Source: Gammaproteobacteria bacterium (GTDB lineage: Bacteria; Pseudomonadota; Gammaproteobacteria; Pseudomonadales; Azotimanducaceae). From it: a stretch of DNA of 64,000 nt. This document shows, in pieces, positions 26,947 through 35,873 of the stretch; within the stretch, counting starts at the first letter, position 1, and the number at the start of each line of letters is the position of its first letter. Below the pieces are notes generated by a model. It was not told where the DNA came from. It ran no database searches and saw only the letters and a program-made list of their open reading frames with translations. The translations under genes and the position numbers were made by a program. Location of the stretch: assembly GCA_020832085.1 (NCBI GenBank), contig JAFIFJ010000030.1, positions 1 through 64,000 on the forward strand. Direction: 5' to 3'.

Positions 26947-28135
26947 GATTCGCACAGGCGATCGTCCCAATGACCTCAAACTCGCCACCGGCGACATCAT
27001 CTCCGTATCGGTTCGGGATCAGGAGGACGTCGAGCAGACGTCCATTCACGTCAACTACATCGATCTGGTCGAGGCCATGACCGTGGGTGATCGCATCACG
27101 GTGGACAACGGCCTCATCAATCTCGAAGTTCTGTCCAAACATGGTGGACATCTCACCTGCAAGGTGCTCGACGGCGGGGTGCTCGGCTCCAAGAAACACG
27201 TCAACCTTCCCGGCATCCGCGTCAATCTGCCGGCCATCACCGACAAGGACGTGGCCGACATCGCCTTCGGGATCGAACAGGAACTGGACTTCATCGCGCT
27301 GTCCTTCGTCCGCCGCGCTGATGACGTGACCCAGCTGCGCGATCGTCTCGGGCGCAAGGCCAACAAGGTCAAGATCATCGCCAAGATCGAGGATGCCGAG
27401 GGCGTTTCGAACCTCGAAGACATCATCCGCGTGGCAGACGGCGTCATGGTGGCGCGGGGCGACCTCGGCGTGGAGATCGATCTGGCGGAACTGCCGAATG
27501 TGCAGCGGCGCATCGTCCGGCTCTGCCAGGAGGCAGGCAAGCGGGTCATCGTCGCCACCCACCTGCTCGAGTCCATGATCGCCAATCCGATTCCGACACG
27601 GGCAGAAGTCACGGACGTGGCCAACGCCGTCTACGAGGAGGTGGATGCGGTGATGCTTTCCGGGGAGACCTCGGTGGGCAAGTACCCTGTGCGCTGCGTC
27701 GAGTATCTCGACAGCATCGCCCGCTCCAGTGAGCGCTTTCCCGGCCTCGGCTTCACCCGTGAACTCAAACTGGAAAGCGACAAGCGCCATCTTGCCAAAG
27801 CAGCGGTGGACCTGGCCGAATCCATCGGCCTGAAGGGGATCCTCGTCATCACCCGGCGCGGCATCATGGCCGACCATGTCACGGCCTGCCATCCCAACAA
27901 CGTCCCCATCTATGCCTTCACCAACGACAGTGGCACCCGACGACGTCTGATGCTCAACCGCCATCTGGTATCCCATCGCAGCGCGTTCAGCAAGGATCCT
28001 GAGAAGACCCTGCACAAGGCCATGGCCATGCTTGCGGAACGCGAGGGCTTCAACTCCGGTGACCAGGTGGTGGTGCTGTCGGATGTCCTGGTGGGCCAGG
28101 GCGTGGATGCGATTCAGGTGCGAGCCATTCCCTGA
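26735..28135 (+). CDS. pyk: Pyruvate kinase
   Basis: Final glycolytic step, phosphoenolpyruvate plus ADP to pyruvate plus ATP; cytoplasmic tetramer. 466 aa. The start MRKTKIICTIGPATASYPML is the standard N-terminus. Conserved pieces in order: MNVVRLNMSHADH, LDTQGPEIRTGD, GSKKHVNLPGIRVNLP, IAKIEDAEGVSNLEDI with the catalytic Lys-Glu segment, DGVMVARGDLGVEI, and ATHLLESMI.NPIPTRAEVTDVANAV, ending with the allosteric C-domain (ITRRGIMADHV). Length and the C-domain fit the type II pyruvate kinase of many gammaproteobacteria. The first 212 nt are also covered by the extended helicase frame. The gene converges with the TauE/SafE permease gene only 16 bp away. Confidence 0.96.
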   Translation: MRKTKIICTIGPATASYPMLEKLYLAGMNVVRLNMSHADHASARKVINWIRTLNRKVRYPVPILLDTQGPEIRTGDRPNDLKLATGDIISVSVRDQEDVEQTSIHVNYIDLVEAMTVGDRITVDNGLINLEVLSKHGGHLTCKVLDGGVLGSKKHVNLPGIRVNLPAITDKDVADIAFGIEQELDFIALSFVRRADDVTQLRDRLGRKANKVKIIAKIEDAEGVSNLEDIIRVADGVMVARGDLGVEIDLAELPNVQRRIVRLCQEAGKRVIVATHLLESMIANPIPTRAEVTDVANAVYEEVDAVMLSGETSVGKYPVRCVEYLDSIARSSERFPGLGFTRELKLESDKRHLAKAAVDLAESIGLKGILVITRRGIMADHVTACHPNNVPIYAFTNDSGTRRRLMLNRHLVSHRSAFSKDPEKTLHKAMAMLAEREGFNSGDQVVVLSDVLVGQGVDAIQVRAIP

Positions 28136-28151
28136 GGGCTCCGCTTTGGGC

Positions 28152-28979
28152 TCACGCGCCCGTCAAGGCAGAGATTCCGCTCATGGCCACACGAGCAGCG
28201 GCCAGCATCAGCAGCACGGCAAAGACACGCTTCAAGGTCGCAGCGGGCAGGCGGTGGGCGAGGGCCACGCCGGCCGGTGCCGCAAACACTGACAGGGCAA
28301 TGATTGCGCCGGCGGCCGGCAGATGAATGAACCCGGCGGTGGCGGCGGGCAGATCGCTGTGCCGCCATCCGGCCCAGACGTAGCCGAGACTTCCGGCAAG
28401 CGCCACGGGTACCCCGAGAGTGCTGGCGGTTGCTGCCGCGCGCAGCACCGGGACGTTGAAGTAGACCAGGGTCGGGACGATGACGTTGCCGCCGCCAATG
28501 CCTGCCAGCCCTGACACCAGACCGGCGCCATAGCCGACGCCGGCGCTGGCGGCGGTTCCCGGCAATCCTCGATGGGGAGCCGGACGCCAGTTGGCGAACA
28601 TGACGGCGGCAGCCAGGGCCAGGAAGGCGGCGATGAAAATCGGCAGAACACCCACCGGGAACAGGATGGCAACCTGACCGCTGCTGACGCTGCCGAGGAC
28701 GAGAAACAAGGTCCAGCGTCTCACCACCGGCCATTCGACGGCTCCGCGCAGGATCTGGGCACGGGCGGCGGCCATCGACGTGAAGATGATGCTGCACAGG
28801 GAAGTGGCGACCGCCATGGGCGCAGCCAGCAGGGGATCCACGCCGCGGGCATCGAACAGCAGCAGCAAGGCAGGTACGATCACGATCCCGCCGCCGATGC
28901 CCAGCATCCCGCCGAGCAGGCCGGCCAGCAGCCCGGTCGCGGCGCAGGCCATCAGCAGCATGGGGTCGAATGCAGGCAT
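28152..28979 (-). CDS. TauE/SafE-family permease (sulfite exporter-like)
   Basis: Inner-membrane anion permease of the TauE/SafE (DUF81) family, 275 aa, with about eight hydrophobic segments in two related halves. Each half carries the family repeat: GLLAGLLGGMLGIGGGIVIVP near residue 15 and GLVSGLAGIGGGNVIVPTLV near 160. I chose the ATG at 28979 (MPAFDPMLLMA) because AGGAG lies just upstream; the open frame extends 50 codons further without likeness to the family. The family moves sulfite, sulfoacetate or related organic anions; substrate is not determinable. It is divergent from the acyl-CoA synthetase gene by 83 bp. Confidence 0.9.
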   Translation of the reverse strand: MPAFDPMLLMACAATGLLAGLLGGMLGIGGGIVIVPALLLLFDARGVDPLLAAPMAVATSLCSIIFTSMAAARAQILRGAVEWPVVRRWTLFLVLGSVSSGQVAILFPVGVLPIFIAAFLALAAAVMFANWRPAPHRGLPGTAASAGVGYGAGLVSGLAGIGGGNVIVPTLVYFNVPVLRAAATASTLGVPVALAGSLGYVWAGWRHSDLPAATAGFIHLPAAGAIIALSVFAAPAGVALAHRLPAATLKRVFAVLLMLAAARVAMSGISALTGA

Positions 28980-29062
28980 GGGGTCTCCTGACGGGACCGT
29001 CATGGTATCAGGCAGACAGCGCACCCGGGTGCCATCGGCATGCGGCTCATCGGAGGGCAGAG

Positions 29063-30568
29063 TTGAATCTCTATCAGCGTATTCTCGATGCGGCAGCAGG
29101 CCGCGAGGCGGCTGTGGCCGTAAGCACACCCGGCCGCGGGGAGTGGACCCATGGCGACCTGCACGCTGGTGTGGAACGTTGTGCGGGCGTGCTGCAGGCA
29201 GCCGGGGTGCAGCCGGGAGATCGGGTGACCGTGCAGGTGGAGAAATCCTTCGAAAACCTGCAGCTGTATCTGGCTGTGTTGCGCATCGGCGCGGTGTACA
29301 TGCCCCTGAACACGGCGTACACGGAAGCCGAACTGGAATACTTCATCGGCGACGCCGAGCCGCGGGTACTCATCTGCGACCCGCAGCGGCAGGCCTCGCT
29401 GGCGCGTCTCGGCGAGAAGATGGGGCTCGGTGCAGTGCTCACCCTGGGCGCGGACGGCCGCGGCTCCCTTACCGACGCCATGGCGGGCAGCCTGGGCAGC
29501 GCGGATGTCTGTCCGCGGCAGCCTGATGATCTCGCCGCCATCGTCTATACCTCCGGAACCACCGGTCGCTCCAAAGGTGCCATGCTCAGTCACGGCAATC
29601 TGTTCGCCAATGCAGCAACCCTGCGGCAGATCTGGGGCTGGCGGCCCGACGACGTCCTGCTGCATGCCTTGCCCATCTATCACGTGCACGGGTTGTTCGT
29701 GGCGCTGCACTGTGCGCTGCTGGAGCCTTCGCCCATCCTGCTGCTGCCGCGCTTCGATGTGGATGCGGTGCTCGATGTGCTGCCCGAGGCCACGGTGCTG
29801 ATGGGCGTGCCGACTTTCTACGTCCGGCTGCTCTCGGACCCACGCTTCGATCGCGACCGCTGCGCCGGCATGCGCCTGTTCATCTCCGGCTCCGCGCCGC
29901 TGCTGCCTGAGACCTTCGATGCCTTCGAGGAGCGCACGGGCATGCGCATCCTGGAGCGCTACGGCATGACCGAGGCCGGCATGATCACCTCCAATCCACT
30001 GAACGGCGAGCGCGTAGCCGGCACGGTGGGATTTCCCCTGCCGGACGTGGAGGTCCGCTTGCGCGGCACCGAGGGCGAAGCTATTGCTGAAGGTGGTGTC
30101 GGCGTGCTGGAAATCCGTGGCCCCAATGTCTTCGGTGGCTACTGGCGGCAGCCGGAGCGTACGGCAGCGGAGTTTCGCGATGGCTGGTTCATCACCGGGG
30201 ACCTGGCAGAGCGGGCCTCCGATGGCCGCATCAGCATCGTCGGCCGCCACAAGGATCTGATCATCAGCGGGGGACTGAACATTTATCCCCGGGAAATCGA
30301 GGCTGAACTCAATGCGCTTCCCGGCATCGAGGAGTCGGCGGTGATCGGTGTTCCCCATACGGACTTCGGTGAGGCGGTGATGGCACTGGTCGTCGCAGCC
30401 GATGCATGGGCGGGGGAGGCAGCGGTCATTGCCTCCCTCAAGCAGCGTCTGGCCGGCTTCAAGGTGCCGAGGAAGGTGTTGCGGGTCGAAAGCCTGCCCC
30501 GCAATGCCATGGGCAAGGTGCAGAAAAACCTGCTCAGAGAGGCCCATCTTGCAACCTTTGCCGACTGA
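29063..30568 (+). CDS. Acyl-CoA synthetase, malonyl-CoA synthetase (MatB)-like
   Basis: ANL-superfamily adenylating enzyme, 501 aa from the TTG at 29063 (NLYQRILDAA), which has GGAGGG five nt upstream. Motifs: AMP-binding YTSGTTGRSKGAMLSHGNL near residue 160, YGMTEAGMITSNPLNGERV, GWFITGDLA, the hinge VGRHKDLIISGGLNIYPREIE, and the catalytic C-terminal Lys in PRNAMGKVQKNLL. The phrase MTEAGMITSNP followed by RVAGTVGFPLP is typical of MatB, which makes malonyl-CoA from malonate; a broader short-chain acid ligase remains possible. No malonyl-CoA decarboxylase or malonate transporter is adjacent. The divergent TauE/SafE permease might import an organic acid, which is speculation. Confidence 0.87.
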   Translation: MNLYQRILDAAAGREAAVAVSTPGRGEWTHGDLHAGVERCAGVLQAAGVQPGDRVTVQVEKSFENLQLYLAVLRIGAVYMPLNTAYTEAELEYFIGDAEPRVLICDPQRQASLARLGEKMGLGAVLTLGADGRGSLTDAMAGSLGSADVCPRQPDDLAAIVYTSGTTGRSKGAMLSHGNLFANAATLRQIWGWRPDDVLLHALPIYHVHGLFVALHCALLEPSPILLLPRFDVDAVLDVLPEATVLMGVPTFYVRLLSDPRFDRDRCAGMRLFISGSAPLLPETFDAFEERTGMRILERYGMTEAGMITSNPLNGERVAGTVGFPLPDVEVRLRGTEGEAIAEGGVGVLEIRGPNVFGGYWRQPERTAAEFRDGWFITGDLAERASDGRISIVGRHKDLIISGGLNIYPREIEAELNALPGIEESAVIGVPHTDFGEAVMALVVAADAWAGEAAVIASLKQRLAGFKVPRKVLRVESLPRNAMGKVQKNLLREAHLATFAD

Positions 30569-30940
30569 TTACAGGGCAGCCTGGGAGCGGCGAGGGCCAT
30601 TCCGCTAACGGGTTGTTTGCGCTAGAGTTGCGCAGGCTATGCTGTGCGGTTTGTGGTGAACTCGTGAGTGGCAACGGACCTGATGTCGCTCAGCGTAGTC
30701 GTTGGTCGCAGCGGGCTGTCCGGCCAAGGTTGCAGAGGGTGAGGCAATCTGACTGGGGCAGGGCTCGATGGGGACATGCCAGCTGGCTGGGCAGGAAACC
30801 ACAGCGGTGACGGTGGGGCGTTTGGGGGAACTCTTGATCTATTGCGAGCACAGGCAATGGTGCACAGCGGCCTGCTACCCGTTGGCCCGGTGTTCCCCTC
30901 TCCGACCGGGGAGCAGTGTGATCGTGGCTGGAGCAAGGGC
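30569..30940. other. Leader region of the Ser/Thr kinase gene, no gene seen
   Basis: 372 bp between the acyl-CoA synthetase stop and the kinase GTG. The kinase frame stays open back to 30776, but that part shows no likeness to kinases. I find no convincing promoter, RNA gene or terminator; TTGTTT near 30611 and TATGCT near 30636 are too far apart to call. Confidence 0.5.
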
Positions 30941-32134
30941 GTGACGCCACAGATCCCCGGCTATCGGATCGTCCGTGAACTCGGCCGCGGTGGCATGGCG
31001 ACGGTCTACCTTGCCATTCAGGAGAAGTTCGATCGCGAAGTGGCGGTCAAGATCCTCGATGACGCCATCGAACAGGATCAGACCTTCAGCGCCCGCTTCC
31101 AGCGCGAGTCCCGCATCGTCAGCAAACTCAGCCACCCCAATATCGTTCAGGTCTATGACGTCGGCCTGCACGACGGGCGGCACTATCTCGCCATGGAGCT
31201 GCTGACCGGGGGCGAACTCAACGACCGCCTCGAGTCAGGGCTGGCGCTGACTGATGCTTTCCGAGCCATCAAGGAAATTGCCAAGGCGTTGGATTTCGCC
31301 CACAGCAAGGGGTTCATCCATCGTGACATCAAGCCGGAAAACATTCTCTTCCGGGAAGAGGGTTCCGCCGTCCTGTCGGATTTCGGCATTGCCCGTGACG
31401 TCGACAACGAATCCCAGATCACCACCATCGGCTCGGTGGTGGGTACGCCCTACTACATGAGTCCGGAGCAGGTCACCGGCGACCAACTCGACGGTCGGGC
31501 GGACATCTACAGCCTCGGGGTCGTGTTCTACAAGGCCTTGACCGGCGAGGTCCCCTACGATGGCGCTACCGCGCTCGATATCGGCATTCGCCACATCAAG
31601 GACCCGATTCCGCGTCTGCCCTCCCATCTGGCGCGCTTCCAGCCCATCATCGACAAGTTCCTCGAAAAATCCCCGACGCGGCGTTTTCAGAGCGGAGCCG
31701 AGGCCGTCAAGGCACTCGAAGACGCTGAGCGCCGTGAGCCGCTGCCACAATCCGTTGCCAGGACGGAGATACTGAGCAGAGATACGGTCAATGAAATCCG
31801 GCGCAGCGCGGAGCAGCGCAATCTCTCCACCGGTGCGGCGCCCGCGGCCAGCAGTGGTCGAACTCGACTCAACGTGACCCGCATCGGGGCTCAGCGCGCC
31901 ACGCAGCGCACCGCGTCCATGCGCTGGCTGGTGGCCGGGGTGGTGCTCGCCGTGCTGGCGGGCAGTGCTGCGATCTATTTCATGGCCAACCGTGGTGCCA
32001 TCGGAGCGGATCTCAATCCCACCGTGCACGGAGAGGGGGAGCGCGCGATCACGACGGGAGCTATACCCAGGCCGGCAGGGATGCGGCCCGAAGACTTGCA
32101 TAGGGTCGGTTTACGGGCAACGATGCCTGTCTGA
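30941..32134 (+). CDS. Membrane-anchored Ser/Thr protein kinase
   Basis: Hanks-type (eukaryotic-like) kinase, 397 aa from a GTG at 30941. All key elements are visible: glycine loop LGRGGMATVY, ATP-site Lys in VAVKILDD, the helix-C Glu (QRESRIVSKLSHPNIVQVYD), catalytic loop HRDIKPENILF, DFGIA, the activation segment GTPYYMSPEQ and the late DIYSLGVVFYKALTGEVPYDG. Residues about 330-325 onward are a polar linker, then one transmembrane helix (MRWLVAGVVLAVLAGSAAI) and about 45 periplasmic residues with no recognisable sensor domain. The FHA-domain gene starts 33 bp downstream, and FHA domains bind phosphothreonine, so it is the likely partner or substrate. No PP2C phosphatase is in the window. 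Confidence 0.93.
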   Translation: MTPQIPGYRIVRELGRGGMATVYLAIQEKFDREVAVKILDDAIEQDQTFSARFQRESRIVSKLSHPNIVQVYDVGLHDGRHYLAMELLTGGELNDRLESGLALTDAFRAIKEIAKALDFAHSKGFIHRDIKPENILFREEGSAVLSDFGIARDVDNESQITTIGSVVGTPYYMSPEQVTGDQLDGRADIYSLGVVFYKALTGEVPYDGATALDIGIRHIKDPIPRLPSHLARFQPIIDKFLEKSPTRRFQSGAEAVKALEDAERREPLPQSVARTEILSRDTVNEIRRSAEQRNLSTGAAPAASSGRTRLNVTRIGAQRATQRTASMRWLVAGVVLAVLAGSAAIYFMANRGAIGADLNPTVHGEGERAITTGAIPRPAGMRPEDLHRVGLRATMPV

Positions 32135-32167
32135 TCCGACATCCTGCTCCGAAATACAGGAATACGC

Positions 32168-33406
32168 ATGGGATCAAGCGCAAGCTGGCGGCTTGTACGA
32201 CAGGGTGAGCATGCGCCGTTCGAGGTGTCGGGCGATACCATCGTCGGGCGCAGCAAGCAGGCGGACCTCTGTCTGCAGGAAGGCTTCGTGTCGCGACGCC
32301 ACGCAAGACTCTGGCTGGAGTCGGGACGACTCATGGTCGAGGATCTCGGGTCCGCCAACGGCACCTTCGTCAATGGTGAGCGGCTCACCAAGCCCATGCG
32401 TCTTGCTCCCGGCGACTGCGTGACCTTCGACGCTTTCGACTACTTCGTCGAGGCCATCGCCCCGCGCCTCAGGGGCGATCCCAATGCCACCGAAGATCCC
32501 AACGCCACGGGCCTCGAGCTTCCCGATGACGAGGATGACTCCGGGATCGAAGACTTCAACGAGCAGGATGTCACCGGTCAGGCCCAGTTCGAAAGCCAGC
32601 CGCCACCGCAGCCGCCACCACCGCCGCCGAACCTTGCAGTCACTCAGCCCATGAACTCCGCGAAGGAGGAGCCGGCTCTGCCCTTACTGGATGACCCGGA
32701 CTTCGACCTGGACTTCGACGACGGGACAGCGCCGGGTTTCGGCAATGCAGGTGCGGACCCGGACATCTCTGATTTCGATCTCACAGGGCAATCAGCCACG
32801 CTTCCTCCGCCCGGCCAGGATCGCCCCGCCGGCCAGCCGATGCCCCCGCCGTCGACGCTGTCGCCGGTGGTGCATGCCCCCGACCAACCCCCGCCGTCGG
32901 TGCTGGCGGCCACGGTGGACATGAGCACGGGCGAGTCCCCGGCCGTGCGCCAGACGCAGATCATGGAGTCCACGGAATCGGGGGCGCTGGGAAGTGGGGC
33001 CGTAGATCCTGCGGCACCAGCGCTGCTGGCCACATCGGGACCACTGGAAGGCAGCCTCATCCACCTGGAACCTGGCCGCATCCTTCTCGGCCGGGGCGTG
33101 GAGTGCGACATCTGGATCGATCATCCAGCCGTCTCGCGCCAGCATCTGGAGATTTTCCTGTCCGAGGGGCGCTGCCGGATACGCCAGCTCGAAGGGGCTC
33201 GCGGAGCCATGCTCAACGGCAATCCCGTGGGCGATGCGGAGCTGATACCGGGCGACGTGCTGCGGGTCGGAACCGTGGAGTTTGTCTACGACAGCATCCA
33301 GAGCCTGACCCAGACCGAGGGCGGCCTTCCACCCTGGGTCTGGATGCTGGTGGGCTTCATGGGCGCCGGTGCGATTCTCGCAGGCCTGTTTATGTTCGTA
33401 CTGTGA
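32168..33406 (+). CDS. Double-FHA-domain protein with C-terminal membrane helix
   Basis: 412 aa. The first FHA domain (about residues 8-95) has the phosphothreonine-site motifs GRSKQADLCL, VSRRHARLWL and LGSANGTFVNG. A long acidic, proline-rich linker follows (about 100-285; QPPPQPPPPPP, repeated D-D-P and F-D-L clusters) and is probably disordered. The second FHA domain (about 290-375) has GRGVECDIWIDHPAVSRQH but a weaker NG loop (GARGAMLNGNPVG). One C-terminal transmembrane helix (WVWMLVGFMGAGAILAGLF) anchors it, with the rest in the cytoplasm. It lies 33 bp after the Ser/Thr kinase gene and most likely reads that kinase's phosphorylation. Its role as a scaffold is inferred. Confidence 0.92.
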   Translation: MGSSASWRLVRQGEHAPFEVSGDTIVGRSKQADLCLQEGFVSRRHARLWLESGRLMVEDLGSANGTFVNGERLTKPMRLAPGDCVTFDAFDYFVEAIAPRLRGDPNATEDPNATGLELPDDEDDSGIEDFNEQDVTGQAQFESQPPPQPPPPPPNLAVTQPMNSAKEEPALPLLDDPDFDLDFDDGTAPGFGNAGADPDISDFDLTGQSATLPPPGQDRPAGQPMPPPSTLSPVVHAPDQPPPSVLAATVDMSTGESPAVRQTQIMESTESGALGSGAVDPAAPALLATSGPLEGSLIHLEPGRILLGRGVECDIWIDHPAVSRQHLEIFLSEGRCRIRQLEGARGAMLNGNPVGDAELIPGDVLRVGTVEFVYDSIQSLTQTEGGLPPWVWMLVGFMGAGAILAGLFMFVL

Positions 33407-33586
33407 CCCTCGCGTCGATTCAGCTCCGGCTCATCCGAGCCAGCGCATCCTCATCCATCGAGATCGGCCTGCGCGCAGCGCGACCCGCCATGGGCGCAGG
33501 CACTTGTTCCTGGTCTTTGCCAGGCCGCACGCTCTGTTCTCGGAGCACCGCGGCGAAGATCCAGGCTGTTCCCCAGGAGTGACAGC

Positions 33587-34504
33587 ATGTCGGTAAAGAT
33601 TCCCTATCGCAGGGAGATGACCTTCGAATACGGCGTCGTGGATCACTTGTCGCCCATGATCCGGAGAGTCATCGCCCACAATCCAAGCCCCTTCACGCTG
33701 CACGGAACCGGCACCTACATACTCGGCCGGGGGCGGGTGGCCGTCATCGATCCGGGTCCGGACATTCCCGAGCACATCGACGCTTTGCGGGAAGCACTGG
33801 GCGACGAAGAGATCAGCCACGTGCTGGTGACCCATTGCCACATGGATCACTCGCCGGCCTGTCGGCGCCTGCGCGAGTTCAGCAATGCCCCGACCTATGC
33901 CTACGGCCCCCATGGATCAGGACGGGCAGCCGAAGGAGCGGGTGGCAGCGACGTGCAGGTGGAGGAAGGTGCGGATCGCGACTTCAAGCCGGATCACGAG
34001 GTTCGCCACGGTCAGGTGCTCGAAGGCGACGGCTGGTCGGTAGAGTGCGTGTACACCCCGGGCCACACGTCCAACCACATGTGCTACCAGCTGCGTGAAG
34101 AGCGGGCCCTGTTCACGGGCGATCATGTCATGGGCTGGTCCACGAGCGTGATTTCACCGCCCGATGGCGATATGCGCTCCTACATGAACTCCCTGGCCCT
34201 GCTGCTCGACCGGGACGACGCCTTGTACTGGCCGACCCACGGGCCCGCCATCGAGGATCCCAAGCCTTTCGTCCAGGCCTACATCGCCCATCGCCGGGAG
34301 CGGGAGCAGCAGATCCTGGCCTGCGTGGCAGCTGGCACAGAGGATATCCGCGAGATGGTCCCGAAAATGTACGCGGACTATCCCGAGTTCATGTATCCCG
34401 CTGCGGCCCGCTCGGTTTACGCCGCTGTCGTCTATCTCGTCGAACAGGGTCTCCTGGTCTGTGATGGCGCCCTGGGCATCGATGCCCGGTTCCGCATGGC
34501 CTGA
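33587..34504 (+). CDS. MBL-fold metallo-hydrolase
   Basis: Metallo-beta-lactamase-fold hydrolase, 305 aa, ATG with AGGAG seven nt upstream. Metal-site motifs: HCHMDHSPA (HxHxDH, near residue 85), VYTPGHTSNHMCY with the third-site His, FTGDHVMGWSTSVI with the bridging Asp, and a late WPTHGPAI with the last His. The N-terminal TGTYILGRGRVAVIDPGPD is typical of the LACTB2/glyoxalase II-like branch, and the C-terminal helical domain (EMVPKMYADYPEFMYPAAARSVYAA) matches the winged-helix extension of LACTB2, which cleaves RNA in animals. A thioester hydrolase or ribonuclease is possible. It stands alone: 180 bp from the FHA gene and convergent with the UDG gene. Confidence 0.88.
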   Translation: MSVKIPYRREMTFEYGVVDHLSPMIRRVIAHNPSPFTLHGTGTYILGRGRVAVIDPGPDIPEHIDALREALGDEEISHVLVTHCHMDHSPACRRLREFSNAPTYAYGPHGSGRAAEGAGGSDVQVEEGADRDFKPDHEVRHGQVLEGDGWSVECVYTPGHTSNHMCYQLREERALFTGDHVMGWSTSVISPPDGDMRSYMNSLALLLDRDDALYWPTHGPAIEDPKPFVQAYIAHRREREQQILACVAAGTEDIREMVPKMYADYPEFMYPAAARSVYAAVVYLVEQGLLVCDGALGIDARFRMA

Positions 34505-34548
34505 AACGATACGGTCAGCCTGGGACGCCCGGCCAGCACCGCCGGGGA

Positions 34549-35142
34549 TCATTGCAGCAGCGCATGCACCTGCCGGCGCAGGGCGGGAACGACCTGCTCG
34601 AAGAACCAGGGGCGCTGGCGCAGCCACAGCCGATTGCGCGGCGAGGGGTGGGGCAGGGGAAACCATCCTGCTTCCAGAGGGATCGCAAAGTTCTTCACGC
34701 GTCCGCTGACGCCACCGGGATGGCTGCCGAGATAGCGCTGCTGCGCATAGCTCCCGACCAGCAACGTCAGCGCCACGTTCGGCAGGGCTGCGCGCAGGCG
34801 TGGATGCCAGCGGGCGGCGCACTCGGGGCGTGGCGGCAGGTCACCGGATCGTCCTCGACCGGGATAGCACAATCCCATGGGCATGATGGCGACCCGGTTC
34901 GGGTCGTAGAACACATCCTTGGAAACATCGAGCCAACTGCGCAGGTTGTCCCCGCTGGGGTCGTTCCACGGAATGCCCGTGGCATGAACACGGGTGCCCG
35001 GCGCCTGACCGATGATCATCAAAGTGGCGCTGGAGGCGGCCTGGACCACCGGCCTCGGCCCGAGAGGCAGGTCCCTGCAGGCGGTACAGGCCCGCACATG
35101 GGCCAACAGATCTTCGAGGGGGATGGCGTCGGCGATGCTCAC
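34549..35142 (-). CDS. Uracil-DNA glycosylase family protein
   Basis: 197 aa of the UDG superfamily, related to families 4-5 and their uncharacterised relatives. Motifs: MIIGQAPGTRVHATGIPWNDPSG (active-site motif 1 region), the pyrimidine-pocket LVGSYAQQRYL, and LPHPSPRNRLW (motif 2, HPSPRN, for DNA intercalation). An N-terminal pair CTACRDLPL is in the position of the iron-sulfur cysteines of family 4, but the remaining cysteines are not in the usual spacing, so a cluster is doubtful. The substrate base is uncertain. It overlaps the SDR stop by 4 bp and is last in the pdsR-pdsS-SDR-UDG operon. Confidence 0.85.
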   Translation of the reverse strand: MSIADAIPLEDLLAHVRACTACRDLPLGPRPVVQAASSATLMIIGQAPGTRVHATGIPWNDPSGDNLRSWLDVSKDVFYDPNRVAIMPMGLCYPGRGRSGDLPPRPECAARWHPRLRAALPNVALTLLVGSYAQQRYLGSHPGGVSGRVKNFAIPLEAGWFPLPHPSPRNRLWLRQRPWFFEQVVPALRRQVHALLQ

Positions 35143-35873
35143 CAGGGTATGTCGCTTCCGTCCCAGGCAAAGAAACGCCCGGACGACCCGGCATCGAGTC
35201 CATCGATGACCTTCATCAGGTGTGCGACGGAAGCCTGGGGGGACAGCACCCCCTGGGCATCCGGGCTTCGGAAGGGGGCGGAGAGTGGTGATGCCACGGT
35301 TCCGGGATGCAGCGCAACGCAGGCCAAACCTCGATGGCGCCGGCCGAGTTCGATGGCCAGGGTGCGCGTGATCATGTTCTGGGCAGCCTTGCTGGCGCGG
35401 TAGCTGTACCAGCCACCGAGGTGATTGTCGCCGATGCTGCCCACTCGTGCGGAAAGATGCGCCCAGGTGCAGGGTTCACGCCTCGGCAGCAGGGTTGCCA
35501 GATCGCGGGCCAGGAGCAGGGGTGCGGTGGCGTTGACCGCAAACTGCCGCGCCATGGCGGCGGCGTCCACCTGCTCCAGACGCTTTTCAGGCTGGATGTC
35601 GTGGGCGCCATCATGCAACAGGCCAATGCAGTAGATCACCAGATCGAGTCGATCCGTCAGCCCACGGATTTGCTGACAGGATGCGGCCATGCCGTCTGCA
35701 TCCGTGACGTCGAGGACGACGGGCTCACAAGGGTCAGGAATGGCATCCGGGTTGCGCCCCGTTCCGATCAGTAATCCGAAGTCTGAGCGCTGGGCCAGGG
35801 CCTCGCAGAAGGCCCGGCCAAGGGTGCCGGAGGCGCCGAAGACCAGGGCCGTCCTGGAAGCGTCCGGTTGCAT
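35139..35873 (-). CDS. SDR family oxidoreductase (CsgA/sniffer-like)
   Basis: 244 aa classical-size short-chain dehydrogenase. Nucleotide motif FGASGTLGRAF, VNATAPLLLARDL, HLSARVGSIGDN with the catalytic Ser, and YRASKAAQNMI with the Tyr-Lys pair, so it should be catalytically competent. The pattern with SRVGSI and N...YRASK resembles the CsgA/sniffer-type SDRs. Substrate unknown. Its ATG abuts the stop of the histidine kinase with no gap (TGA-ATG), and its stop overlaps the UDG start by 4 bp, so it is certainly in the same transcript as the two-component genes. Confidence 0.9.
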   Translation of the reverse strand: MQPDASRTALVFGASGTLGRAFCEALAQRSDFGLLIGTGRNPDAIPDPCEPVVLDVTDADGMAASCQQIRGLTDRLDLVIYCIGLLHDGAHDIQPEKRLEQVDAAAMARQFAVNATAPLLLARDLATLLPRREPCTWAHLSARVGSIGDNHLGGWYSYRASKAAQNMITRTLAIELGRRHRGLACVALHPGTVASPLSAPFRSPDAQGVLSPQASVAHLMKVIDGLDAGSSGRFFAWDGSDIPW

